A stretch of 64,000 nucleotides of DNA from Alligator mississippiensis (GCF_030867095.1 NC_081831.1:46065319-46129318); one strand, 5' to 3'. Shown: positions 34,896-45,659, numbered from the stretch's first letter. Program-made: numbers and translations. The notes: generated by a model from the sequence alone, not told the origin.

Positions 34896-36462
34896 TTCAT
34901 AGATGTTAGGGTCGGAAGGGACCTCAATAGATCATCGAGTCCGACCCCCTACATAAGCAGGAAAGAGTGCTGGGTCTAGATGACCACAGCTAGATGCCTA
35001 TCTAACCTCCTCTTGAAGACCCCCAGAGAAGGGGAGAGCACCACCTCCCTTGGGAGCCCGTTCCAGACCCTGGCCACTCTAACTGTGAAGAAGTTCTTCC
35101 TAATGTCCAATCTAAATCTGCTCTCTGCTAGCTTGTGGCCATTGTTTCTTGTAACCCCCGGGGGTGCCTTGGTGAATAAATACTCACCAATTCCCTTCTG
35201 TGCCCCCGTGATGAACTTATAGGCGGCCACAAGGTCACCTCTCAACCTTCTCTTGCGGAGGCTGAAAAGGTCCAGTTTCTCTAGTCTCTCCTCATAGGGC
35301 TTGGTCTGCAGGCCCTTAACCATATGAGTGGCCCTTCTCTGGACCCTCTCCAGGTTATCCGCATCCTTCTTGAAGTGTGGCGCCCAGAATTGCACGCCGT
35401 ACTCCAACTGCGGTCTGACCAGCGCCCGATAGAGGGGAAGTATCACCTCCTTGGACCTATTTGTCATGCATCTGCTGATGCACGATAAAGTGCCATTGGC
35501 TTTTTTGATGGCTTCGTCACACTGCCGACTCATGTTCATCTTGTCCACTAGGACTCCAAGATCCCTTTCCACCTCTGTGCCACCCAGCAGGTCATTCCCT
35601 AGGCTGTAGGTGTGCTGGACATTTTTCATCCCTAGGTGCAGCACTTTGCATTTCTCCTTGTTGAACTGCATTCTGTTGTTTTCTGCCCACTTGTCCAACC
35701 TGTCCAGGTCTGCCTGCAGCTGTTCCCTGCCCTCCGGCGTGTCTACATCTCCCCATAGCTTTGTGTCATCTGCAAACTTGGACAGAGTACATTTCACTCC
35801 CTCGTCCAAGTCACTGATGAAGACATTAAAGAGTATCGGTCCAAGGACCGAGCCCTGCGGGACCCCACTGCCCACACCCTGCCAGGTCGAAACCGACCCA
35901 TCTACCACGACTCTCTGGGTGCGACCCTCCAGCCAATTTGCCACCCACTGGACTGTGTAGTCATCCAAGTCACAGCCTCTTAACTTGTTCACCAGTATGG
36001 GGTGGGATACCGTATCGAAGGCCTTCCTGAAGTCTAAGTATACGACATCCACCCCTCCTCCTGTGTCCAGGCGTTTCGTAACCTGGTCATAAAAAGAGAC
36101 TAGATTGGTCAGGCATGATCTGCCTGTCATGAACCCGTGCTGGTTTCCCCTCAGCATAATTTGTCCTGCCGGGCTCTCACAAATGTGAGCCTTGATAATT
36201 TTTTCAAAGACTCTGCCAAGGATGGAGGTGAGACTGACTGGCCTATAGTTGCCTGGGTCCTCCTTCCTCCCCTTTTTGAGAATGGGGACCACATTGGCCC
36301 TTTTCCAGTCCTCCGGGATTTGGCCCATGCGCCACGAGTGTTCGAATATTCCCGCCAGTGGCTGTGCAATGATGTCGGCCAGTGCCTTCAGCACCCTCGG
36401 ATGGAGCTCATCCAGGCCTGCCGACTTAAAGGCATCCAGTTCTTCCAACTGACTGCAGAGTA
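34896..36462 (-). mobile_element. CR1 LINE, reverse transcriptase and 3' end, relatively young
   Basis: The 3' terminus is near 34896 with a TAGATTCATAGATGTTAGGG block. The reverse transcriptase frame extends to 36448, where the CR1 is interrupted by an inverted segment. The element lies between the Harbinger transposase and the Myb/SANT gene and is most simply read as an insertion into that transposon. One continuous frame of this length suggests it is younger than the other CR1 copies here. Confidence 0.93.
34976..36448 (-). CDS. CR1 ORF2 reverse transcriptase, 490-codon open frame (5' partial)
   Basis: RNA-dependent DNA polymerase of a CR1 LINE, which copies LINE RNA at a nicked target. 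In order: MEELDAFKSAGLDELHPRVL; EDWKRANVVPILKKGRKEDP; NYRPVSLTSILGRVFEK; NQHGFMTGRSCLTNLVSFYD; VVYLDFRKAFDTVSHPILV (motif A Asp); [29 protein letters not shown] (catalytic FADD box); HLGMKNVQHTYSLG; RDLGVLVDKMNMSRQCDEA; LVRPQLEYGVQFWAP; LERVQRRATHMVKG; then the C-terminal domain ending LDRHLAVVI. The frame is open to the normal stop, but the first Met is internal: the endonuclease and linker should precede it and are rearranged here. It is unlikely to be active as it stands. Confidence 0.93.
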   Translation of the reverse strand: MEELDAFKSAGLDELHPRVLKALADIIAQPLAGIFEHSWRMGQIPEDWKRANVVPILKKGRKEDPGNYRPVSLTSILGRVFEKIIKAHICESPAGQIMLRGNQHGFMTGRSCLTNLVSFYDQVTKRLDTGGGVDVVYLDFRKAFDTVSHPILVNKLRGCDLDDYTVQWVANWLEGRTQRVVVDGSVSTWQGVGSGVPQGSVLGPILFNVFISDLDEGVKCTLSKFADDTKLWGDVDTPEGREQLQADLDRLDKWAENNRMQFNKEKCKVLHLGMKNVQHTYSLGNDLLGGTEVERDLGVLVDKMNMSRQCDEAIKKANGTLSCISRCMTNRSKEVILPLYRALVRPQLEYGVQFWAPHFKKDADNLERVQRRATHMVKGLQTKPYEERLEKLDLFSLRKRRLRGDLVAAYKFITGAQKGIGEYLFTKAPPGVTRNNGHKLAESRFRLDIRKNFFTVRVARVWNGLPREVVLSPSLGVFKRRLDRHLAVVI

Positions 36463-36740
36463 GGAGATTTGAAGAGATGGAAGCCCAAGAAGGGTGGCTG
36501 TGCCTTAAGGAAACGATCCTTTGGGCAGAAAGCTAACGATCCTTCGGGCAAGACGATCCCCAAGCGAGGCAAAAGAGGGAAAGGGGCCAGGAGGCTTCCC
36601 TGGCTGACCAGAGAAATCCAGAGCAGCCTAAGGGACAAAAGGGGAGCACATAAAAAGTGGAAACAGGGAGAGATCTCCAAAGATAAATATACCTCCTCTG
36701 CTTGTACTTGTAGGGAGGCTTGTAAGGATGGCTACCGATC
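36463..36740 (+). mobile_element. CR1 linker segment in inverted orientation
   Basis: The plus strand reads ARRLPWLTREIQSSLRDKRG then AHKKWKQGEISKDKY and ACTCREACKDGYR. This is the CR1 region between endonuclease and reverse transcriptase (RRPPWLTKEIQ..LR.K...KKWKQG....EY....R.CREA). Both neighbours, the reverse transcriptase to 36462 and the endonuclease from about 36741, lie on the minus strand, so about 280 bp is inverted. The frame is open from 36469 to 36804. Confidence 0.85.
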
Positions 36741-37135
36741 TGGAGGTCCCCTACCATGTCATCCCCCGTTGCCAATACCAGATCCAGTATGGCATTCCCC
36801 CTAGTGGGACTGTGTACCTCCTGTGTCAGGTGGAGGTCCTGTACACAGGTTAGAAACCTGCGTGAGCAGTGGGACTTTGCTGTCTGTGACTCCCAGCAGA
36901 TGTCCGGGTAGTTTAGGTCCCCCATGACTACCGCCTCTTTAGCTTTTATGGTCTCCGAGAGTTGCCTGAGGAGCCCCGAATCTCTTTCTTCCCCTTGATG
37001 TGGGGGTCTGTAGCAGACCCCTACCAGCAAATCCCTTTCTCCTTGCCCCCCATGTAGCCTAACCCACAATCCTTCTACTTCTAGGGTAAGCAGCAGCACT
37101 TCCAGCTCCTCCTCCTCACCCATGTTGTCCAGATT
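36741..37135 (-). mobile_element. CR1 endonuclease domain fragment
   Basis: The minus strand reads LEVEGLWVRLHGGQGERDLL, VGVCYRPPHQGEE, AVVMGDLNYPDICWES (GDLN catalytic motif), RFLTCVQDLHLTQEVHSPTR and NAILDLVLATGDDMVGDLQ. This is the middle and end of the APE-type endonuclease that nicks the target for CR1 retrotransposition. The N-terminal third is missing, and the final SDH motif lies beyond the inversion breakpoint. Confidence 0.9.
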
Positions 37136-38858
37136 TTTCATCGGAGTCTTCATTCCGTCGGAGTCTTCATTCAGTTCTTTTCCATTCTCCACTTCCCATT
37201 CCTCAGGCATTTCATCCTGAATCTCCATTTGGTCATCCTCCATCATTCTGTATGGAGTCTCGCAAGCAAGGTTGATTGAACGTATGCAGCAGGGTTGCTT
37301 CTCAGATCACAGCACCACCATTACCAAGCAGGGGGTGTTGTGGTCTGGTGGAGCTCTCTGCATTTCAACAAGTAACCCCTGGGCACTGGGGATTTGCTCA
37401 GCAGAGCCTTTCTGTTTATTGTGTTTGGTGGAGCATGTTGGTGTTTACTGTGGTGAACAATGGTGCCCTGGCTTCAGGATAACTGCACATACCATATCAA
37501 TGAATAGCCACACCCAGAAAATGCAACATAGTTGTTGGGTATGCCTCCTCATTCTTTGGTTGTGATATCATCCAGTAAAAGGCCTCACCTACAATAACAC
37601 ATCACTCCTGGCTAAAAAAACAAGGTCCTCCCAGGGAAAACCATTTGCCCTGTCAGGCCAGGCACAGCATTTACATTTAAAAGTCATGTTTTGGATGCAC
37701 AGGATCTCATCCTTTTGAAATTTGTGCTCACTCTTAGTGTGTCCTAGTAAGCACAGGGAAAAAATGAAATACCCTGAGATAAGAAAAGAGTTATAATGGA
37801 AAAGTTCTGATGCATCAAATCTTTGTTCAAGACAACTGTCGTCAATCTAGGGTTGCAAAGATGATTAATCCTGCAATTTTGCCATACTGCTCTTGTGTTA
37901 ATGTAGGACCAGACAAAGCCTTCAGAATCCATGTCCAGATGGGCCAGTATTAGCTGAATACTTTTGCAAGGGCAACAAAAACAGTCTGTGCTTCTCTAGT
38001 TGCAGCAGTAACAAATTGGCTTTGCCAGAAGTAGCAATTCCATACAAAGCCACACTGTGAAAGAACCTAAATATTCTAGGTTTAGAAGCATCAACTGCTG
38101 ATTTTTATTGAATATGTGAGGAAGCATGTCTATTACACTAGGTATATTTGGCATTAAAAAGGAATTTTTTCCTCTGATGATGATGCAAGGGAATGTGTTC
38201 AGGTGGCAAAAGAAAGCAACACAACCTACATACTCCAGCAGTGGGTTTTTTTTGGTGTACAGATTTGCCACAATGGTGTAGTATGAGCAATCAGAATGGC
38301 CTCACCATATATCTGTGTGTGTGTGTTTAATCTGGGGTTTTTTCCTATTTGTAAATTGCAGTTAGCTTGAACTTTTCTATAAGGGACATGAGGCATCTTA
38401 CCCAGTCCAAAAAATATTTTTACAAGGCAGATATCTCCACAAAATACCCTTCTCCCACAGAAACATGGGTGTGTTATGGACAAGACTATGGCTCAATAGC
38501 TACCAAAATAGCTCCTCTCAAAGGGGTGCTCATTTGGCCTTGATTCTGTGGGACTAGGGGAAGACAGGCAAAGACAAGCAGGCATGACCAGTTTTTGCTA
38601 ACATTACAGGACACTAACTAGCCATCTGAATGGACAGTGGACTTATTTGGCCCACGCTCAAGCCCATTATCATATTTTTGTTGGTAAACAGGGTGCTTTA
38701 TCACATTGGGTGTTGTGAGACACAGGTGATACCTTCACAATCTTGAGTATGTGGAATTTTCCAAACTGTTCCTGCAAGGCATGTGTATATTATCAATCCA
38801 TACATTTTGCCAGCAACCTTTCATGAATTGGTTGCTGTTGCCTTTGAACTGCTTCCCA
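37136..38858. other. Interior of the Harbinger element or host DNA, no gene recognised
   Basis: On the minus strand at 37246-37140 a short acidic frame (EDDQMEIQDEMPEEWEVE) has no assigned family and runs into the endonuclease remnant. The rest is AT-rich and non-coding. As it lies between the CR1 and the Myb/SANT gene it is probably Harbinger interior. Confidence 0.35.
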
Positions 38859-40330
38859 ATGTCTCAGAAAACCAAGTTCAGCAGTATGCAGGTGACACAG
38901 CAGGAGGCTGATACCTCCAACTGGACCTGGGAAGAACTGCAGGACTTAATCTACATTTTGTTGGAGCAAAAGATCATAGACCAGCTGGAAAGTAGGAGGA
39001 ATAAACCCATATATGCCACCATTGCAAAAGAAATGAAGGCACAGGCACTACTGGGACTAGACCCAGTGCTGGTGCAAGATCAAGGACCTGAGATGTGTGT
39101 TGCATCATGCCAAGGATGAAAACTCTCATTCTGGGGCAGGGCGCACAATTGCTCCTTTCTATGGCCAGCTGTCCATCATTCTCTTCAATGATGTGGGTGA
39201 GGCTACCTGTGTGCAGTCTTTTGGGAATGGTGTTGTGTTGGAGAGCACACCAACAAAAGCATCTTCTCTTGAATGGGAAACCATGAGCATGTCTCGGCAG
39301 TGGGGAGACTGCTCCATGGTGCTGGATGGTGGGGACTCCCAAGGAGAGCAGTATACTCTGAGCTTGACTTTAGTGTCCCCCCTAATTCCACAGACTAGCA
39401 CAGATGATGAGCAGGAGGATGAGGAGGATGAAACCACTTAGGATGTGGTTTCTGTTCCCCACACCCAAACATCGGTTTATGTTCCTGAGACCCAAGAAGA
39501 TGTGCGACCAGAGACTTGTAAGTATCTTGGAATGTGCCTCGTCACTGGCAGGCAGTGCTTGGGTTCATGCGGGTTGGATTTGTGGGGTGAGGGGAGAAAT
39601 GCATGTATCACTGGAGGTGGGTCGCCATGTTCTTTTAGTGGTGTATGAAGGGTATATGCCATGTTCTTTTGTCATTATTAGTTGGATAGCTGGTAATGTA
39701 ACAGATTCTGAACTCATTGTTTTGCTTTAATTGTTTTTAGCTGGCACAGGAAGTAGCAGCCAGAGACATGGCTTCAAATCAGGGACTTGTAAGTTTTGGG
39801 GAATGTGAATGGTGCCCCACTCTTGCAGGCTTAATTTCCATGCCTGCAGGCAAATTCTTCACTGCAGGGGGGTGGGGGTGGAGGGTCATCATCATCCTCT
39901 TGAATGGTTGGGGGAAGGAAATGTGACCAAACCAGGAACACTTTTTTTGTTTGTTTACCAGCTACCATGCCTGATGCCTACCAGGGATGTGCCCCTGACC
40001 CCAGCTTGCACAACAGCAAAGCACTCAAGAGATATGCACTGCAGGCAGTGATGGTCCTGAGAGAGCATGATGGAGGCTTTGGTGGAGTTGTCACGAACCA
40101 GAGTGTCCGCCACAGATGGCTGGCAGGATGAAGTCTGGGAATTGCTTCATTGTGATGAGGTCCAGGAGAACTGACTTGCGGACAACACAATTGCCTTCTG
40201 GGAAAAGCTGCTAGACTACACGGGCCAGTTGGTGGACATGGCTGCTCAGTACCATGTGGATGCCCAGAAGACACACGAGTTGATAACTGATGTCCTGCAG
40301 TGCTTGCTGAAGTATGTCATTAAAAAGCAG
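38859..40330 (+). pseudogene. Harbinger-associated Myb/SANT-like protein gene with two apparent introns, broken
   Basis: The second gene of a Harbinger transposon; in this family the Myb/SANT protein binds transposon ends and helps the transposase enter the nucleus. The first block (38859-39119) has WTWEELQDLIYILLEQKIID and RRNKPIYATIAKEMKAQ, a trihelix Myb/SANT domain. After a frame change, LHHAKDENSHSGAGRTIAPF and YGQL complete it, followed by an acidic stretch (DDEQEDEEDETT), one in-frame TAG, and a Thr/Gln/Glu-rich region. Splice-type borders then appear: GT at 39518, AG ending 39740, GT at 39789, AG ending 39961. They leave a 48-bp exon and keep the frame into TMPDAYQGCAPDPSLHNSKA. A further frame change occurs near 40130, then DEVWELLHCDEVQEN. 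Confidence 0.7.
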
Positions 40331-40599
40331 GTAACACCCCAGAAAGGGGTCTTGGCCTGGGCATGCTTGGTGGGTGCCTATTGATTGTACTATTTTGTAT
40401 CTTGTGAATACAATGAGCCCAATTAGGTCTGTCTACAGTAATGATTACATTAATAATAATAATAGTAATAGTTGTAAATAATAATAAGAATACTCTAGCC
40501 ACCACTCTTTTGTAGCTTGTGGAGCCCAACCCTTTCTGGTCTGGTCAGCTTGCTGAAGTTCAAATACTATAGCTAACCAGAAATAATCAGATTAATTGC

Positions 40600-41290
40600 A
40601 TGGTGGGTCTCAGCACCTGGGGTGGTGGGAGACAGCCCTCTTTCTTACTTTATCCTTGGTATCAGCACCTTTCCCTAGTTGAGGTCCCACCTTTTCATAT
40701 ATTCTGATCAAGAGACTGTTGCTATAAATAAGCATTCCATCTTGACTTCTGTTCTCTTTGTTTATGCCAAATATTAAATAGCCTGGTAGGTCTCAGCACC
40801 CAGGATTGTGGGTGATGGCCCTCTTCCCTACTGCCTGGTGGGTCTTAGTACCCAGGGTGGTGGGTGATGATCCTCTTCCTTAGCGTGTGGTGGGTCTCAG
40901 CACCTGGGGTGGTGGGCAATGGCCCTCTTTCCTAATGCATCTTGGGTATCAGCGTCTTTTTCTTGTTGAGGTCCCACCTTTTCACACATTCTGATGAAGC
41001 AACTATTGCTTTGCAGTTGCAATCTTAACATTTGCTGCTGCTGACACTGTGCTCCACAGTTTCGAGCAGGGGGCTGGGTGCAAGGGCTCAGGGGTGGCAG
41101 GGAGCACATAAGAGATTGGAGATGGTGGTGGTGGTATGTGCAACACCACTACTGTGGGGGTAGTACACCAAAGCATGCATGATGGTTGGGCAGGTATTGG
41201 CTTGGTTCTCCATTTTTTTCTTTCTGTATAAGGACTACATTTCCCATACATTTTGATGAGGTGACTGTTGCTATAAATATGCATTCACAA
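40600..41290 (+). repeat. Cluster of repeated units
   Basis: CTGGTGGGTCTCAGCACCCA plus GGGTGGTGGG..GGCCCTCTT begins at about 40601, 40782, 40834 and 40887, the last three about 52 bp apart. A second unit (GAGGTCCCACCTTTTCA, ATTCTGATGAAG, CTATTGCT) occurs at 40.65-40.74, 40.94-41.02 and, more diverged, 41.23-41.28 kb. The block at 41.02-41.25 kb recurs near 45.66-45.95 kb. No coding content. Confidence 0.75.
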
Positions 41291-42059
41291 AGGATACAAT
41301 CACACAAACACAAGTAAGGGAAAACTGCAAACACAAAAACACAAACACAGAAAGCCTGAAAACCAGCACAAAAAAACACAAACACAAAAATGCAAAAAAC
41401 ACAACCACAATAACATGAAGACAAAGCAATGAATATAAAGATTCAAGGAGAAATATTGCCAGTATCAAGGTGCTGGTGAATCAATCAACTAGTGCTTCAT
41501 TACAATGTATGAAACACAAAGGCAAAAACACAAAACACACAAAAACAAAACCACAAACACACACACAAAAATACAACACTTCAGAAAAATACAGCTGACT
41601 CTCAAAATTAAAAAACTTACTATTACAGATCCCAAACATTGAGCGCTTGACCTCCATATATTTTCATTTTTGAATTACAAAAAAGATGTCTTGTTGCTCT
41701 AGTTAACACATTATAACCATTTCATAGTAGTTGTGACTAAAAGCTATTAAGTTATGCAAATATCAATGTAGAACAAACTATGGGGTCACCTGCCTGCTCG
41801 GTGTCAGCATGTGGTGGGTGAGGGTTTGCCCTCTTTCATAGTAATCATTAGAAATAATTGGTGGAATAATAATCAGAATAAGCAGTAAAAATAATGTTTC
41901 AGAAATGTCTGTGAAGCACGCAGAGTGTGCAGTACTTCCTGGCTGCCATTTGTATGCATGTTTGCTGGCTGCCCCCAGTTCCCCTGCTTGGCGAACCCCA
42001 CACTGCCCAGCCCACATGCACACAGCTATGGGAGATGGTTGGTGGTACAGGACAGTGAG
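41291..42059. other. A/C-rich low-complexity and unique DNA
   Basis: Around 41280-41580 the plus strand is a decayed CAAACACAAAAACA-type low-complexity tract. No gene was recognised. Confidence 0.6.
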
Positions 42060-43362
42060 ATGACCAGCCAGCCCCCCCGCCTGTCTGTCTACCTATGAAA
42101 GAAAAGATGCCAATTCAGGAACTGCATGTATATCTAAACTGTATTTCAACATTAAAATGGTGCTCCATTTACATGTCTTTTTCTTATAACGCACCCCCTG
42201 CTTCCATTAATTGTCTTCCTTGTAGGGGTTCCTGCTGCGAACTATGGGGTACTGCTGCCCAAATGGTGTTGGCATCCTCTGTCTGCTAAATACCCTGAAG
42301 CAGGGAGGGGGCTAGGTGGCCTTGGTCAATGTAGCTGCTAAGTTGTTGAACTGTGAATATGTCTATGCTTGGATTTCTATGCATGTAACTCACTTATGTG
42401 TGTACTAATGAAAAAAAAAATAAAAGGGTGAATAAAACATTAAAGGGTTTTTTTTTATAAAAGATAATGAATGATCTGCCTCCTGTCTTTTGCGTGAAAC
42501 AGCAGAAAAGGACAAATGCCCAAGCTGAGTAGCAGCAGCATGGAAGATTGGGAGAGGCTGATGGGAGGGTGGTGTAGAGGCGGATTAAGATTCCCTGGGT
42601 CCTGGGGGTCCCTGTGCCCAGGACAGCTGCCCCCCCACCCAGCGGGGACCCCAAGCCCCCTATTCCACCCCCTGTCTGGCAACCACCACACTGCCCACCA
42701 TGCCCGCATGCAGGTGTGGGAGCAGGGGAGCCAGCCAGTGGGACAGCACGATGAGCTGCCTCTCCACCCACCTGGCCAGGGACCTACATGTGGTGGCCTG
42801 CCTGCAAGCAGCTGGCAGGCCTCACGGGGGGGGGGGAGGGTGTGGTGGAGGTGATGCCAAAAAGAGAACCCAAGCATAGGCTCATGATAGCCTGAGTTGC
42901 TAATTTCCCTCTTTCAAACGTTAAGCCTTCTCTCTGGCTCTCCCCTGGTGCAGTATTGCTGCTTTTTCTTGTTGGGTTTGGGATGGGACATTCTCTGTGT
43001 GTGAGTGGGTGGGGAGGGAGGTGCAGTCTTTCTTGCAAATCTATCAAAAGGTGCTGCCCCCTCAGAAGTCTGGCTTGCTAGGATCCCTGTACGTTGGGAT
43101 TGGGGGTAATACAAGCACTGCACCACCCATACCAATCCACCCTGCTGCTGTCTTCCAGTAATCCCATCACTCCCAAAATGCCCCCAAGCAAGAGATCCCC
43201 ATGCTAAGGTATGGTCATCACCTCTCTCACCCACCCCCAAACCACATGGATTGCCATGACAATCTGCCTATGAAAGAAGACATGCCACATCTGGAAGGAA
43301 CTATATGAATTTCAAATCTTTATTTCAACATTATGATGATGGTTCTTTTACATTTTTTTCCA
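42060..43362 (+). repeat. Two diverged direct copies of a Harbinger-like non-coding end
   Basis: CTACCTATGAAAGAAAAGAT, then TTTATTTCAACATTA- or TGTATTTCAACATTA-type sequence, and (T)TTACAT(G)T..TTTTTC, occurs at 42090-42190 and 43268-43361. Between them is a C-rich stretch and a poly-G run near 42825. The similarity is by eye and moderate, and assignment to Harbinger is an inference from location. The Helitron starts right after the second copy. Confidence 0.4.
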
Positions 43363-45390
43363 TCTATAGTAATAAAAGGGATTGTGTGTGTGTCAGCACC
43401 ATAGCTCCAAGACCATGATACCTGGAGACCTGAAACTTTGCATGCATACTAAGGGGCCCCTGGGGGCCCCCTGGATGCTATTTTTTTGACTTGGCTCAAA
43501 AAAACAATTTGATGATTTTTTGATCTATACTGCATAACCCCCTGTGACAGGTCAGCCCCAGGAAGCAGTATAAATGTGCATGTGCAAAACATTCTTTAGC
43601 AAAGTTCAAAGCTCCTGGTCAAGGTCAACCAGTACAGCTGGAGAAGGCTCTGCATTTAGGAGTATTTCCCTAAGGGCTGTGCTTGGGACGGGTTAACAGG
43701 ACCTGGGAGCACCCGCAGGTGGAGTGAGGGCTTAAGGAAGGTCCAGGGAGAAAACTGTACTGGGCCTTCTCAGGTACTGATTGGGGGTTGTGAGAAGCAT
43801 TTCCTGTAAGGCAATCTACAAGAAGCAAACCTGCCAAAAATTGACTTGCAAAAGCTGCAGCCAGAGCAGCTGAGACTCCAGAGCAGCAAGTTGCAAGACA
43901 ACAAACAGAGCAGCAATGGCTGCATCCAGAGCAACTGAAACTCCTGCACAGCATGTTGCAAACAGAGCAGCAATGGCTGCAGCCAGGAACTGACCCTTGA
44001 GGGAAAAAGAAAACTATGCATTCTTCTACAATTCAGTTTTGGATTATGGTTCTGATCCATTAGTTGCAATTGGCTCAATGGCGACTTCTTGCAGCCACTG
44101 CCTTGCAATGAGATGGAAAGGAGAAGCTCCAGGGATATGCTGCAACAGTAGCCAGGTTCAACTGCCCCAAAGGAATGATCCTCCTGAGCCCCTTCACACA
44201 TTGTTGACAGGCAGCACTCCAGATGCACATCATTTCCAAAGCAACATTAGAAGATACAACTCATGCTTCTAAATGACAACTTTTGGCAGCACAAAAGACA
44301 TCAGAGAATGTGGCTACATGCCCACATTTAAAGTGCAGGGCCAGTCTGATGCCACTCACAAATGAAGAGCCCAAATTCCTTCAGATCTACTTCATGGGTG
44401 ACAATACAAAGCAGGTTGAACAGTGTTGAAACAATGTCATTCAAAACCACCTGCAGGTGGTGTTGCAGTTGCAAGACATGCTCCACAAGGAAAACAACTA
44501 TGTTCACAGTTTCAAGTGTGCCATGGAGAAGATGACTCCAGAGTACAATGTTGTCATTCATGCAGACAAAACTCCAGCTGGTTAGCATGAGTGGTGCTTC
44601 AGTGCACCCACAACATCAGAAGCAGCTGTCATTCTGGCTGGTGAACAACATGGCAATTGAGACATTGTGTCACAACTGAGCAACAGCTCCCTCCAGAGAA
44701 TTGCTGAGACACACTGATCATATAATGCACTTCAGTATCCACTAATTTTCTGGCAGGGTGATTATGGCTACCATTTTGAACTGCGACAAACAAACCCAGC
44801 AATGGGGCTGCCAACTCAAAAGAAGATTTCTGCCATGGACTTTTATGCCTACAGGATGATGCTGCAAGCTAGAAGTTTCAATCACATCTTGTGATGCAAA
44901 GATCTATTCCACCAATTTGCTGTGGCATTTTGTATGTCAAAATTGAAGCAGAAAGGTTGAGATTCATTCGAATGAACCAAAAGAAATTCAGAATTGAAAA
45001 CTATGTTCACCTCAGAGATGCCATGAACAACGAGGGAGATGCTGCCAATGTTGGCCAGTTGGTCATCTTGCCTTCCAGTTTCACAGGTGGGCCTCGCTAC
45101 ATGCATGAGCGCACTCAGGATGCCATGACATATGTGCGAAACTATGGCCGCCCTGATCTCTTCATTACCTTCACCTGCAACCCAGCTTGGGTGTAAGTGG
45201 CTAATGAACTGATGCCAGACCAAAAACCACGGGATCGGCATGATTTGTTGGCAAGAGTACTCCGACAAAAAGTGAAGGCATTAATGAATCTCATCAACAA
45301 GGGAAAGATTTCTGGAGCCATTCAGTGCTACATGCACACAACTGAGGGCAAAAGCGTGGCCTGCCACATGCCCACAGCTTATTAGTAGAG
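43363..45390 (+). mobile_element. Helitron, 5' terminus and Rep N-terminal region
   Basis: It begins TCTATAGTAATAAAAGGG directly after an A, as Helitrons do (5' TC, inserted between A and T), and continues GTGTGTGTCAGC and GAGACCTGAAACTTTGCATG as in known Helitron 5' leaders. Coding similarity then runs to about 45385: RAAETPEQQ repeats near 43.86-43.93 kb, C..C.A.RWKGEAPGICC near 44.1 kb, IRRYNSCF at about 44.26 kb, FKVQGQSDA, and the Helitron_like_N block. The helicase domain and the CTRR end with its hairpin were not found, so the copy is 3' truncated or the rest was lost. Confidence 0.85.
44891..45385 (+). pseudogene. Helitron Rep/helicase protein, N-terminal domain remnant
   Basis: The frame 44891-45196 reads VKIEAERLRFIRMNQKKFR, IENYVHLRDAMNN, GQLVILPSSFTGGPRYMHER, TQDAMTYVRNYGRPDLFITF and TCNPAWV, the Helitron_like_N family signature. 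After one stop the same frame continues with MPDQKPRDRHDLLARVLRQK and VKALMNLINKGKISGAIQCY. The Rep nickase of Helitrons starts rolling-circle transposition; its HUH motif and Tyr pair would lie further on and are not present. Upstream coding pieces (43.99-44.88 kb) are in several frames. Confidence 0.88.
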
Positions 45391-45659
45391 GGAAATAAAA
45401 TAGAATGAAAATATTTTATTTATAAAGCATTAACATTTAATTACTGCAACCCATGTGAAGTTGGGTACTTTGGCTAGTAAAAAATAAGTCATTCAAAATA
45501 AACTTAAGTAGTAGAAAAATAGAAAAAAGTAGTCTGGATTTTCCTTCCCTGAACCCCTGTATCTATTTATTTACTATTTATACACTATTTATCATTTATA
45601 CACTATCTATTTACTTCTGGAATGACAATGGCAATGATAAGAAATAGGAAAGTTATCCC
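45391..45659. other. AT-rich DNA, nothing recognised
   Basis: This AT-rich stretch follows the last Helitron coding similarity. It has TTTACTATTTATACAC repeats near 45565-45610, but no CTRR end or hairpin that would mark the Helitron terminus. Confidence 0.4.

Noticed and set aside
38859-40330. Host MSANTD-type gene
   Set aside because: Frame changes and an in-frame stop, plus the neighbouring Harbinger transposase, favour a dead transposon gene.
40690-41285. CTGATGAAG phrases as further hammerhead cores
   Set aside because: No GAAA box or helix II partner follows at the right distance; they belong to the local repeated unit.
42784-42877. Proline/histidine-rich minus-strand open frame
   Set aside because: Arises from a poly-G/C run and has no family match.
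43363-45390. Polinton or other virus-like element
   Set aside because: The 5' TC terminus and Helitron_like_N block identify a Helitron; no capsid, polymerase B or long terminal inverted repeats are present.
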